NCBI RefSeq assembly: GCF_018919395.1
Contig: NZ_JAHLME010000002.1
Span: 248,001 to 312,000, forward strand
Direction of reading: 5' to 3'
DNA length: 64,000 nt
From: Geomonas azotofigens
GTDB taxonomy: Bacteria > Desulfobacterota > Desulfuromonadia > Geobacterales > Geobacteraceae
This document shows positions 16,018 to 26,600 of the stretch, piece by piece (position 1 is the first letter of the stretch; the number at the start of each line of letters is the position of its first letter). The notes under the pieces were generated by a model. The model did not search any database and was not told the DNA's origin. It saw nothing but the letters and a program-made list of their open reading frames with translations. Made by a program: the position numbers and the translations under genes.

Positions 16018-16461
16018 ATGGAGCTCGACTTTTTGGGACGGGGCTGGTCCTTCCCCCCCGAATTCGACAAGACCCTGCCGGGAGTGGTGCTGCTGGAGCA
16101 GGAGGCGGACATCGTGGCGAGCCTGCAGGCGCTGCTCAGCACCTCGCAGGGGGAGCGGGTCATGCTGCCGCAGTACGGATGCAACCTGGACGACCTGATC
16201 TTCGAGAGCCTCGACACCGGCACCAAGGCCCTGATGGCGGACAAGATCGAGACCGCCATCCTGTACCATGAGCCGCGCATCGAACTGGAGAGCGTCACCC
16301 TGGACGACACCCGCGAGCTGGAGGGGGTGGTCCTGATCGAGATCACCTACCGGGTCAAGACGACCAACTCGCGCTTCAACTTCGTCTTCCCCTACTACAA
16401 GCTGGAAGGGACCGACCTCGACCTCGGGGTGACGGTGAACCTCCTGCCGGAAAGCTATTAG
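16018..16461 (+). CDS. eCIS baseplate wedge protein, gp25/GPW family (Afp9-like)
   Basis: 147 residues of the gp25 lysozyme-like baseplate family. The conserved EPR motif is present (HEPRIELE, Glu85-Pro86-Arg87), with LPQYGCNLDDLIFE before it. gp25 nucleates sheath polymerisation on the baseplate. It starts 3 bases after the PAAR stop and ends 5 bases before the next gene. Confidence 0.92.
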   Translation: MELDFLGRGWSFPPEFDKTLPGVVLLEQEADIVASLQALLSTSQGERVMLPQYGCNLDDLIFESLDTGTKALMADKIETAILYHEPRIELESVTLDDTRELEGVVLIEITYRVKTTNSRFNFVFPYYKLEGTDLDLGVTVNLLPESY

Positions 16462-16466
16462 GCCCT

Positions 16467-19400
16467 ATGCCGCGAACCGCCGACTGCAAACAGAACAGGG
16501 ATGCGCTGAAACCGGTGCGGGAAGGCACCAGCCAGGACCAGCGCCTCGCCCTCCCCCTCGACCCGGGTTTCGCCCCGGTGGACCAGCGAGACGTGGCGCA
16601 CGGCATGGTGTTCGCCAAGGCCTACGCCTCCTTTCTCAACTACTTCAATTCCGACAATACCTTCGACGGCAACTGGACCCCGTTCTTCGGCAGCGACGTC
16701 TCGGTGCAGCTCGCGCTGGCGGCGGTGCAGGACGTCGATCTCTACCGCCAGAGGATCAAGGAGTACCTGGACTTTCTGAAGGACCTCGGATTCGGCTCGG
16801 ATGAGACCAAGGCGAAGGACCGCCTCGGCTACCTGTTCAGCAGCGCCGGGAGCCTGGCGCGGGAACTGGACCGGCTCAAGGACGCCCTTCCCGCCGACAT
16901 CGCGCTGAAGGGGATGCTGCGCAACCTGGTGGTCACCCAGCTCGCCCCGGCCCTGAACCGGCTCATATCCTACTACAAGGCCGACCTCGCCATCACCCCG
17001 GACACGGACCGCCTCATCGCGGACCTGCAGCCGGGGCTGGAGCTGTTCGGTACCAGCACCGTCCCGTTCAGCGCGGTGTACCAGGGGGGGCTCGGCACGG
17101 ACTGGATCACCGGCGGCGCGCCGGACTGGGCCGCCTACATCGGCGCCATCCCCCCGGACGCCTCGGTCTACGGCACCGGCATCGAGCCCTTCCAGCGCAT
17201 CAACCACATCGCCACCCATAACCTGTTCACCTCGATCCTGGACCAGTTCCTCAAGGCGTACGCGAAGGTGGCGAGCGAGGGGGAACGCTCGCTGCAACAA
17301 AGCCTGACCGGACGGGACGATCACCAGCCGCACTACGCCCTCTTCCTCGCGTTCCTGCGCCTGTTCGCCTACGCGCGCGACGCCGCCAACACGATCACGG
17401 CGCGCCACCTCGACTTCTACTACCGGGAGATCCTGCAACTCAAGGAAAAACCTGCCCAACCGGGGCACGCACACCTGCTGGCGCACCTGGCCAAGCAGGT
17501 CGAGGCGCGGCTGTTCCCGTCCGGCGAGCTGTTCAAGGCGGGCAAGGATGCCCCGGGCAAGGACGCCTTTTACGCCGCCGACCAGGAATTCGTGGCGAAC
17601 CAGGCCCAGGTCGCCGACCTGAAGACGCTGTACCGGCACGGCACCGAGAAGGTCGGCGTCCTGGTTCCGAGCGACAAGGACCAGGGACGCCTGTTCGCCT
17701 CGCCCGTCGCCAATTCGGCCGACGGCCAGGGAGCGGAGCTCACCTCGCAGGACAAGTCCTGGCACCCCTTCCACAACAAGCGCTACCAGGACGGCATGCT
17801 GGCCGCCATCGACATGCCCCGCGCCACGGTCGGCTTCGCCGTCGCGTCGCACTACCTGTTCCTGGCCCAGGGTGAGCGCGGCATTACGGTCACCTTGCAG
17901 CAGCCGGTGCCGGTATCGGGCGATTTCAAAAACGACGTCACCTGCTACCTGACCACGGCCAAGGGGTGGCTCGCCAGGGAGCCCCTGTCGTTCAGCCAGG
18001 CGACCGGGGGGCTCCGGCTGGAGCTCGCCCTTTCCGGCGCCGACCCGGCGGTGGCCCCCTACGCCACCGACATCCACGGCTACAACTTCGACACCGACCT
18101 GCCGGTCCTCATGGTGCAGTTGAAACACCGGGACGACGGCAAATTCGCCTACCCGCTGCTGGAGAACGTCACCATCACCGGCTTCGCACTGGACGTGAAC
18201 GTCGCCAACCTGAAGGCGGCGGCGCTGGCCAACGACTTCGGGCCGGTTGACGCCTCCAAACCCTTCCAGCCTTTCGGCCCGTCGCCGGTCGCCAACGCGT
18301 CCTTCGTGATCGGATCGAAGGAGCTGTTCCAGAAGAAGCTGACCGCTGCGTCGCTCCAAGTGACCTGGCAGAGCACACCGGCACCCTACGGCGGCAAGAC
18401 GGTGAACGCGGTGACGCAATACCTGCAGGGAGGTGCCTGGCACCCGTACCGGACGGCGGTGCAGGCCTCGGTGACCGGCACGAGCTTCACCTTGCTGGGG
18501 GATCCGCAGTCGGCCGACGCCCCTCCCTACCTGGACGCAGCCGACCCGACGCAGAACGAACCGTTCACTACCGACTCCCGCTTCGGCTTCGTCCGGCTGC
18601 GGCTTTCCGACGACTTCGGGCAGGCGAGCTACGAGCAGGCGCTGATCGACTACATCAAGCGGGTCACCAATGCCGACCCCAACGATGACGGCACCAAGCC
18701 GACACCGCCGGTGGGGCCGGTGGTTACCGATCTGAGCCTGGATTATTCGGCGAGCCAAAACGTTTCCTTGACCAGCGCGGACCAGGTCCAGTTCCAGGGG
18801 CGCAGCGCACGTTTCTTCACGGTCGCCCCCTTCGGGACCGCCGAAGAGCACGGTTACCTGAAGTCGGTACTGCCGTCGGTGGACCCCGCCATCTACCTGC
18901 TGCCCCAGATGAAACACGCCAACCGCGACGACCTGAAGCTCCCCAAGGGACAGCCGGTGCAGCACGAGGCGGAGTTCTACATCGGCGTCACCGACCTGAA
19001 GCCGCCTCAAAACCTCGCCCTGCTGTTCCAGGTGGTTGACGGGAGCGCGGATCCCCTCTCCGTCAAACCCAAGCCGCACCTCAACTGGAGCTACCTGCGT
19101 CACAACGAATGGCTCCCGTTCGCGAAGGACCAGGTGAGCGATACGACCGGAGAACTGCTCGACTCCGGCATTATCACCTTTTCGGTGCCGCGCGAGGCTT
19201 CCGCCGACAACAGCGTGCTCCCCTCCGGGATGCACTGGCTGCGCGCCTCGGTGGCCGGCAACGCCGACTCGGTGTGCCGCCTGGTCATGGTGGCGGCGCA
19301 GGCGCTCAAGGCGACCTTCGCCGACCGCGGCAACGACCCCGCCTTCAGCGCAACTCCCCTCCCCGCCGGCACCATCTCGAAGCTGGCCCAGCCCGACGCT

Positions 19401-20183
19401 GCCGTTAAGGGGATCGCCCAGCCGTTTGCCGGATTCGGCGGGCGGGGCAAGGAAGCCCCCGGCGACTTCTACACGCGCATCTCGGAACGGCTGCGGCACA
19501 AGGACCGCGCCATCGCCCTGTGGGACTATGAACGCCTGGTCCTGGAGGCGTTCCCGCAGGTGTACCGGGTCAAGTGCCTGAACCACACCCAGTACGAGCC
19601 GGACCAAAGCGGCACCGGCATCTACCGCGAACTGGCGCCCGGCCACGTTACGGTGGTCACCATTCCCAACCAGCGCTTCCTGAACCTGCGCGACCCGCTG
19701 CGCCCCTACACCAGTCTCGGGCTCCTGGAGCGGATCGCGCAGTTCCTGCAGCGGCGCACCTGCTGTTTCGTCAAGCTGCACGTGAAGAACCCGCAGTTCG
19801 AGGAGGTCCGGGTGGCCTGCAAGGTGCGCCTGCAGCCGGGGCTGGACTACTCCTTCTTCGAGGGGAAGATCTCCGACGAACTGGTCCGCTTTCTCTCCCC
19901 CTGGGCCTTTCCCGGCGGCGGCAGCCCGAGCTTCGGCGGCAGGGTGCGCAAATCGGTCCTGATCAACTTCCTGGAGGATCTCCCCTGCGTCGATTGCGTC
20001 ACCGACTTCCAGCTCTTCCACAGCTACCAGGATGACCACAACAACATGAGGACCGACGAGGTGGACGAGGCTTCCGGCTCCAAGGCGGTATCGGTCCTGG
20101 TTTCGGCCCGAACGCACCAGGTGGCCTTCATCGACCCCGCCGTCGCCTCCACCCCGGCCGAAATCTGCAGGTGCGCGCCATGA
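16467..20183 (+). CDS. eCIS baseplate J-like wedge protein (Afp11-like)
   Basis: 1238 residues, long as Afp11/Pvc11 proteins usually are. The N-terminal 400 residues are helical (YASFLNYFNSDNTFDGNW, LGFGSDETKAKDRLGYLF); the middle is beta-rich; the last 250 residues carry the baseplate J/gp47-like signature (DRAIALWDYERLVLEAFPQVYRVKCLNH, then VTVVTIPNQRFLNL). It should form the wedge linking hub, sheath initiator and fibres. Its stop overlaps the start of the next wedge gene (ATGA). Confidence 0.88.
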   Translation: MPRTADCKQNRDALKPVREGTSQDQRLALPLDPGFAPVDQRDVAHGMVFAKAYASFLNYFNSDNTFDGNWTPFFGSDVSVQLALAAVQDVDLYRQRIKEYLDFLKDLGFGSDETKAKDRLGYLFSSAGSLARELDRLKDALPADIALKGMLRNLVVTQLAPALNRLISYYKADLAITPDTDRLIADLQPGLELFGTSTVPFSAVYQGGLGTDWITGGAPDWAAYIGAIPPDASVYGTGIEPFQRINHIATHNLFTSILDQFLKAYAKVASEGERSLQQSLTGRDDHQPHYALFLAFLRLFAYARDAANTITARHLDFYYREILQLKEKPAQPGHAHLLAHLAKQVEARLFPSGELFKAGKDAPGKDAFYAADQEFVANQAQVADLKTLYRHGTEKVGVLVPSDKDQGRLFASPVANSADGQGAELTSQDKSWHPFHNKRYQDGMLAAIDMPRATVGFAVASHYLFLAQGERGITVTLQQPVPVSGDFKNDVTCYLTTAKGWLAREPLSFSQATGGLRLELALSGADPAVAPYATDIHGYNFDTDLPVLMVQLKHRDDGKFAYPLLENVTITGFALDVNVANLKAAALANDFGPVDASKPFQPFGPSPVANASFVIGSKELFQKKLTAASLQVTWQSTPAPYGGKTVNAVTQYLQGGAWHPYRTAVQASVTGTSFTLLGDPQSADAPPYLDAADPTQNEPFTTDSRFGFVRLRLSDDFGQASYEQALIDYIKRVTNADPNDDGTKPTPPVGPVVTDLSLDYSASQNVSLTSADQVQFQGRSARFFTVAPFGTAEEHGYLKSVLPSVDPAIYLLPQMKHANRDDLKLPKGQPVQHEAEFYIGVTDLKPPQNLALLFQVVDGSADPLSVKPKPHLNWSYLRHNEWLPFAKDQVSDTTGELLDSGIITFSVPREASADNSVLPSGMHWLRASVAGNADSVCRLVMVAAQALKATFADRGNDPAFSATPLPAGTISKLAQPDAAVKGIAQPFAGFGGRGKEAPGDFYTRISERLRHKDRAIALWDYERLVLEAFPQVYRVKCLNHTQYEPDQSGTGIYRELAPGHVTVVTIPNQRFLNLRDPLRPYTSLGLLERIAQFLQRRTCCFVKLHVKNPQFEEVRVACKVRLQPGLDYSFFEGKISDELVRFLSPWAFPGGGSPSFGGRVRKSVLINFLEDLPCVDCVTDFQLFHSYQDDHNNMRTDEVDEASGSKAVSVLVSARTHQVAFIDPAVASTPAEICRCAP

Positions 20184-23100
20184 CCCGGCTCTCCGCTACC
20201 ATAGCCACAAAGCCGCAATTGCGGCCGGTGCAGGATTTCTACCGGCTGCGCCGCGAGGGGATCGGCTTCATCGAACAGATGGCGAGCCGGCTCTGGACCG
20301 ACTACAACGAGAGCGACTCGGGCATCGCCATCCACGAGGCCCTGTGCTACGCCATCACCGACCTGGGCTACCGAATCGGCTGGGACATCAAGGACATCCT
20401 TGCGCCCGCGACGCCGTCGGGCGACCCGAAGCACCCCTTCCCCAACCAGTCCTTCTTCACGGCCCGCTCCATCCTCACCGTCAACCCGTGGACGGAAAGC
20501 GATTTCCGGAGCCTTTTGATCGACCTGGAGCCGGTCAGAAACGCCTGGATCGTCTGCAAGGAGTGCGCGTGTGATACCGCCTACTACGCCTGGTGCGGCG
20601 AGGAGGGTCTTGCCCTCTCCTACCAAACGCCGGAACTGGTCGAGCGCACGCCGTTGCGGGTCTGGCCGCTGGGGCTGTACGAGGCGCTGCTGGAGCTGGA
20701 GGCGGACCCGGACGCGGGGGACCTGAACGACCGGAAGATGGAAGCGAGCGTGGCAGTGACCGATACCGGAGGGAGCCACCCGCTCGTCATGGAGCTGCGC
20801 TTCGAGGAGATGTCGCTGGCCGACCGGGATCAGTGGCAACTGTTCCTGGACAGCGACGACGCCTTCGCCGGCCGCAACGCTGCAGCGATCGACCTGAAAC
20901 TGATCCGGCTGGGAGCCACCAGGAACTACGACGTTCTCACCGACCCCACCCTCGACGAGCAGGGGCGCAACGAGTACCTGCGCGGGCACTGGCGCACCGT
21001 CTTCTACGCGACCTTCGAGATTACCGTGACCCCGTCGGGGCGGAAAATCGTCCTGCACGCGGCCCTGCGGCTGCTCGGCACCACGGCCGCGCGCGACGCC
21101 CTCACCGTCGCCGCCTTGAAAGCGATGCTCGAAGAAGGCTCGGTCAACGGCCCGATCCAGCGTTACCGGCGCAAGGAGCGCCTGAAGGCGGCCGCCGTGG
21201 CGTTGGCCAAGAAGGAGCTGATGGCGCACCGCAACCTGGACGAGGATTATTGCCGGGTGCAGGTCATCGCCATCGAGGAGGTGGCGGCGTGCGCCGACGT
21301 CGAGGTGGCGCCCGAAGCGGACATCGAACTGGTGCAGGCGCGCATCTGGTTCGAGATCGAGCGCTACTTCAACCCGCCGGTCCCCTTCTACACGCTGCAG
21401 GAGCTTTTGGACCAGGGGATGCCGGTGGAGGAGATCTTCAACGGACCGGAACTGGCCAGCGGTTTCCTGAAACAGGAGGACCTCGACGCCGCGACGCTGA
21501 GGTCGGTTCTGTGCGTGTCGGACCTGATCAACAGGCTCATGGACATCGACGGGGTCATCGCGGTGAACCAGCTGCAGCTCACCGCCTACGATGCCGAGGG
21601 GAACGTCATCGAAGGGGTCTACGACCCGGCCTTTGCAAGCGACGGCACAACGATCTTCGATCCGGGCAAGAAAAGCGGCAACTGGCTCGTGTACCTGTCC
21701 AGTCAGCACCTGCCGCGGCTGTACCGCAACGCCTCGCGCTTTCTCTTCTACAAGAACGGGCTTCCCTTTCTCCCCCGGATGGACGAGGCGCTGGACACGC
21801 TCACCCTGCTGCGCGGCGAGGCCAAGCGCCTGAAGAACCCCGGCGCCGCCAACGACCTCGACATCCCCGCCGGGACCTACCGCGATCCGGAGGACTATTT
21901 CCCGGTACAGTACAGCTTCCCGCTCACCTACGGCATCGGCCCCAACCAGCTTTCCACCACCGCCTCGGCGCGACGCCGGGCCCAGGCCCGCCAGATGAAG
22001 GCGTTCCTGATGGTGTTCGAGCAGATCCTGGCCGATGCCTTCACCCATCTCGCCCACAGCGCCGACCTCTTCTCCCTCGACCCCGCCGTGAGCCGGACCT
22101 ACTTCGCAGCCCAACTCGACGAAAGCGTGGTCCAGGGGTACTCCGAGCTGGTGAGCGGCCTGACCGCGCCGATCCTGGAGGGGATGCTGGAGACGGAGCA
22201 GGAATTCCGCGAGCGGCGCAACCGCTTCCTGGACCACCTGCTGGCCCGCTTCGGCGAGGAGTTCAGCGAGTACGGCCTGTTGCTGGTCAAGGTCCTCGGG
22301 CAGGACATCGCCCTGGACCAGCTGATCAAGGACAAGATCGCCTTCCTGTCCGACTACCCGGGCATCAGCCACGACCGCGGCAAGGGGTTCGACTACCAGC
22401 ACGACCCGTGCAACCCGGACAACCAGCCCGGCATCAGGAGGCGCATCGCCCTGCTCCTTGGCTACCCGGAGCTGGACCGGCGCATGATCGTGGTGGAGCA
22501 CCTGCTGCTACGCCCGAAGTTTCCCGGCGACGCCCTCTACCCGGCCTGCACCGAGGGGCCCTGCACCACCTGCGGCGCGGAGGATCCCTACTCGTTCCGG
22601 CTCACCTTCGTCATGCCCGGCTGGCTCGACCCGTTCCATGGCGACCTGGAGATGCGCGGCTACGCGGACCGGGCCATCCGCCAGGAAGTCCCGTCACACC
22701 TGGTGGCCAAGATCTGCTGGGTGGGCAACGACGGCTACGTGGAGGATCCCTGCGACCCCGTGCTCGGGCAGCTCGCCTCCCTTTTGGAGCGTGACGGGCA
22801 CAAGGGGGACGGTCTTCCCCCCAGCGCCGACGAGGCGTGCGCCTGCGCCATTGTCATCTACCGTGCCTTATCCCAGGTATTCCAGGCCTGGTACCAGGAC
22901 AAGTTCCTGGAGCACTTCCACGCCGACACGCTGAAAATGGAGCTGGAAATTCTCTTCGACGCCAAGGTGAAACCGGAAGATATCGCCTGCGTGGTGCTGC
23001 TTCCCTTCGAGCTCTGGTCGCAGGTGCTGGCCCTCATGGTGGCGCACTTCGGGTACATCGCGCGCTACGGATGGCAGTACCAGCGCTTCGAGAAGGCCTG

Positions 23101-23602
23101 GTGCGCATGGCTCCAGCTGAACGCCACCTTCGACTGGATGGAGGAGCGCCTGGAAGAGCGGGTGGAGGCGATCCTGACCCGGAACCTGCTCTCGGTGTCC
23201 CCATCAAAAACTAGGGGGACAGGCACCTGGCGGAGCCAGTCCCCTCGGCTTTGCACCTGCGCCCGCGCTCTTGTCACCAGCTTCGGGATGGAGTTCTACC
23301 AGTGGCTGGACGGCCTGTTCCGTTCCGGGAGCTTCACCCCGGACGCCCCGCTCCCCACCTTCCCCATCGAACTGCCGCAGGAGTGCGCGGGACTCACCTT
23401 CCAGGCGGGGACGCTGGACCAGGTCCGGGCCCTGCTCGAGGAGAGGTATCACGCCTACAGCGAGGTCTCCTACCGGTTGCGCGTGGTCCTCGACCTTTTG
23501 GGCGCATTGAGCAACAGCTATCCCCCTGCGACGCTGCACGACTGCGACGAGGGCAACGACAAAAACCCGGTCCGTCTGGGTACCACGGCTCTAGGAAGCT
23601 GA
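20180..23602 (+). CDS. eCIS baseplate protein, Afp12-like, with an in-frame repeat insertion
   Basis: 1140 residues. N-terminal DYNESDSGIAIHEALCYAITDLGYRIGW is the recognisable Afp12/gp7-like wedge start; the rest is large and less conserved, with a helical middle (QARQMKAFLMVFEQILADAFTHLAHSADLF). ATG at 20180 overlaps the previous stop (ATGA); an ATG three codons upstream is less likely. Residues about 1010-1024 (SKTRGTGTWRSQSPR) are encoded by a dispersed palindromic repeat (23213-23245), kept in frame. Such proteins tie wedge to fibres; the role is inferred from order. Confidence 0.82.
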   Translation: MTRLSATIATKPQLRPVQDFYRLRREGIGFIEQMASRLWTDYNESDSGIAIHEALCYAITDLGYRIGWDIKDILAPATPSGDPKHPFPNQSFFTARSILTVNPWTESDFRSLLIDLEPVRNAWIVCKECACDTAYYAWCGEEGLALSYQTPELVERTPLRVWPLGLYEALLELEADPDAGDLNDRKMEASVAVTDTGGSHPLVMELRFEEMSLADRDQWQLFLDSDDAFAGRNAAAIDLKLIRLGATRNYDVLTDPTLDEQGRNEYLRGHWRTVFYATFEITVTPSGRKIVLHAALRLLGTTAARDALTVAALKAMLEEGSVNGPIQRYRRKERLKAAAVALAKKELMAHRNLDEDYCRVQVIAIEEVAACADVEVAPEADIELVQARIWFEIERYFNPPVPFYTLQELLDQGMPVEEIFNGPELASGFLKQEDLDAATLRSVLCVSDLINRLMDIDGVIAVNQLQLTAYDAEGNVIEGVYDPAFASDGTTIFDPGKKSGNWLVYLSSQHLPRLYRNASRFLFYKNGLPFLPRMDEALDTLTLLRGEAKRLKNPGAANDLDIPAGTYRDPEDYFPVQYSFPLTYGIGPNQLSTTASARRRAQARQMKAFLMVFEQILADAFTHLAHSADLFSLDPAVSRTYFAAQLDESVVQGYSELVSGLTAPILEGMLETEQEFRERRNRFLDHLLARFGEEFSEYGLLLVKVLGQDIALDQLIKDKIAFLSDYPGISHDRGKGFDYQHDPCNPDNQPGIRRRIALLLGYPELDRRMIVVEHLLLRPKFPGDALYPACTEGPCTTCGAEDPYSFRLTFVMPGWLDPFHGDLEMRGYADRAIRQEVPSHLVAKICWVGNDGYVEDPCDPVLGQLASLLERDGHKGDGLPPSADEACACAIVIYRALSQVFQAWYQDKFLEHFHADTLKMELEILFDAKVKPEDIACVVLLPFELWSQVLALMVAHFGYIARYGWQYQRFEKAWCAWLQLNATFDWMEERLEERVEAILTRNLLSVSPSKTRGTGTWRSQSPRLCTCARALVTSFGMEFYQWLDGLFRSGSFTPDAPLPTFPIELPQECAGLTFQAGTLDQVRALLEERYHAYSEVSYRLRVVLDLLGALSNSYPPATLHDCDEGNDKNPVRLGTTALGS
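23213..23245. repeat. REP-like palindrome inserted in the Afp12-like gene
   Basis: GGGGAC-A-GGC pairs with GCC-A-GTCCCC around ACCTGGCGGA. The core GGCACCTGGCGGAGCC recurs, with small changes, at 39457-39486 in narG and 42077-42106 after narG. Confidence 0.75.
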
Positions 23603-23617
23603 TCGAGGTGCTGCGCG

Positions 23618-26600
23618 ATGAAACCTTCACAAGATAACTTCCCGGTTTTCGAGACGAACCAGGTGCTTTCGTCCACCCACTTGAACCAGGTCTTCGACTA
23701 CCTGGACGAGCAGGAGCGGCTCACCCGCGCCGACGTGATCGGCATCGGCATCGTCTGCGGGCTGGAGATCTCGCTGTCCCAGGACCCGGACGGTGGGCTC
23801 GCGGTGCTTTTGACCAAGGGGTGCGGGGTGACCTCGCAGGGGTACCTGATCGTGGAACCGGAGGACGTGGCCCTGGTGAGCTACCGGCAGTACCTCCCCC
23901 CCAGCGACCTCCCCTACCCTCCCTTCATGAAGGACGACAACCCGTATCCGCTTTGGGAGCTGTTCCCGGCCGGGGAGCCCGACACCACGCCGATCACGAC
24001 GCCGCAGGGTTTCCTGGCCGACAAGGCGGTGCTCCTGTTCCTGGAACTGAAGAAGGAGGGGCTGCGCAACTGCAGCATGAACAACTGCGACGACAAGGGG
24101 AGCGAGGTCACCATCACGGTGCGCCGGCTGCTGATCGGCAGCAACGACCTGAAGGAGATCATCGCCAAAGCCAACGCCATCGAGGACAGCCTGAGTGTGA
24201 CCGAGCTCGCCGAGGTGCTCCTGAAGCGGCTGAACCTCCCCGAGGTGCACCTGCCCCGGGTCGACGTCCCCAACACCGCCCCCGCCACCTCGCAGGACGT
24301 CTACCACGCCTTCCATGCCGTCTTCGCCTCGGAGCAGCTGGTGCAGCATACGGCGGCCGCGCTGAGCGCCGCCTACGACGCCTTCAAGCCGCTCGTGCAA
24401 CAGAAGTACCCGGACAACCCGTTCGCCGGCTTCACCGGCCGCTTCGGCTTTTTGGACAACGTGCCGGTCACCACGGTGCAGGTCAAATTCCTGCAGTATT
24501 ACTACGACCTCTTCGACGACATCGCGCGCGCCCTGCGCGACCTCTCCCGCACGGGGGCGGAGCTGTTCGCGGTCTGCTGTCCGCCGGAAATGCTCTTCCC
24601 GCGTCACCTGATGCTGGGGGTTTTGTTCCCGAACAAGGTGAGTACCCCCGAGCTGTACCGAACCCCGTTCTGGCCCTCCCCGGCCATCTCCGGCGGCGAG
24701 GGGCGGCTTTTGGAATTCGGGCAGCTCTTCGCGCGCCTGGTGGAGATGGCGGCGCGCTTCAGCGACGCGCCTGTCTTGCCGCTCTCCGGTTTCTCGCACC
24801 TGCCGGGAGACAGCTCCATCCGCATCACCCCGAGCACGTTGGGGGACGGGCCGCTTGCCGGCAAGGCGATCCCGTACTACTACCTGTTTAACGGTGATCC
24901 CCCGCTGTACCGGCTCTGGGACCCGGACAAAACGCGCCGCAACCGGGCCAACCAGAACCTCGCGTACCGCTCCGACTCCTACCAGCCGCCGGCACCCCCC
25001 TTCGTGACCCATGCGCTGCGCTACGACCTGGAACCCTACAACTTCCTGCGCGTCGAGGGGCACCTGGGCAAGAACTACCAGGGGGTCGTGACAACGCTGT
25101 TGACCCTCAAGTCGCGCTACCGGCTCCCCATCGAGGTGATCGCCCTGCGCACCGGCGCCTTCGACGAGAACGTGCCCGTGGACACGAGCAAGGACGCGTG
25201 CCGCTTTCAGGACCTGGAGGCGCTGTACGAGACGGTCAGGGCGGAATCGACCTGCTTCATCTGCCTGGAGATACAGTACTTTTATGCGCTCCCTTTCGAG
25301 TCGCGCTCGAAGGTCACCACGCCGGTCAAACCGCAGCTTTCCCTGCTGGCCCAGTGCGCCCCGGACTTCCTGGTGCAGCCGCAGACGCTTGGGCGCCTGT
25401 TCGAAGATTTCCTCGCCAACCAGCCCGGCGGCGCGGTCCCGGAGATCGACCCCAACGTCATCATCAATTTCCTGAACAGCCAGAACGTCGGGCAATCGAA
25501 CCTGATCATCTTCTACGTGATCGTCTACCTGGTGAAGCTCTACGGCGAGTTCACCCCGACCCTGGCGCAACTCGACGAGACCTCCTTCGAGAAGCGCTAC
25601 CAGGACCTGGTGCGGGTGACCGAGGCCGTGGCGAAGGAGCGGGAAGGCGCCGCGGGGAGCATCGACGGCACGGTGAACCTGCTGCGCTGGGAGGACCTGG
25701 ACGACCGGCTGGAGGCGATCCTGTACCAGTGCCGCCTGGACGTGATCAAGGCGCTGGAAGGGCAATACCAGGACCGGCTCCGCGAGGTGAAGCAGAAGCT
25801 CTACCTGAGCACCTTCCTGCGCGACCACCCCGGCATCCAGCACAAGGCCGGGGTGCCGCTCGGAGGGACCTTCATCGTGGTCTACCACGAGGCGCCGCCC
25901 AGGATATTCAACCCGGGCCGCGGCATCGACCTGGGCGGCCTGCGCAACCGGCTCAACGTCGACAGCCGCATCGGGACCGGCCGGGTCACCACCATGACCT
26001 CCCCCTCCGGCGCCACCTCGCTGTGCGCCGAGGTGGAACCGGCGGCCATGATGGAGGCCTTCGACCGCATCGGCGCGCGTCCCGAACTGGCGGCGGACCC
26101 GGACATCCGGCTGGTGCTGGGCGCCTTCACCGGGCGCGTGCCCGACCCGGGGGTGGTCCGCCCGCCCCGTCCGGCAGCCGGCGACATCGTCGAGCAGGCG
26201 GTGGGGGAGCTTGCCGACGGCACCGTCATCGCCGACTTCTACCTCCCCTACCTCTGCTGCTCCGACTGCGCTCCGGTGCAGTTCGTGCTCCCGACGCCCC
26301 CCCTGGGCTTCACCCTGCAGGTCGGCTGCACCAACGCCAATAACCAGGCCGAGGTGACCGTCACTCCGGACGGTGGCGTCGCCCCCTACAGCGTCAAGGT
26401 TGACCAGCAGGATTTCCAGCCGCTGGAAGGCGCTCTGGCGCTTGCCACGGGGAGCCACACCATCTCCCTGCGGGATCAGGAGGCGACGGTGTCGGCGCCG
26501 CAGAGCGTCGAGATCCCGCCGCGCCTGGTGCTGGGCGAGCCGAGGTTCGACTGCATCGGCGACACCGGCGAGTACGTCGCCCTCTTCGCCATCAGCGGCG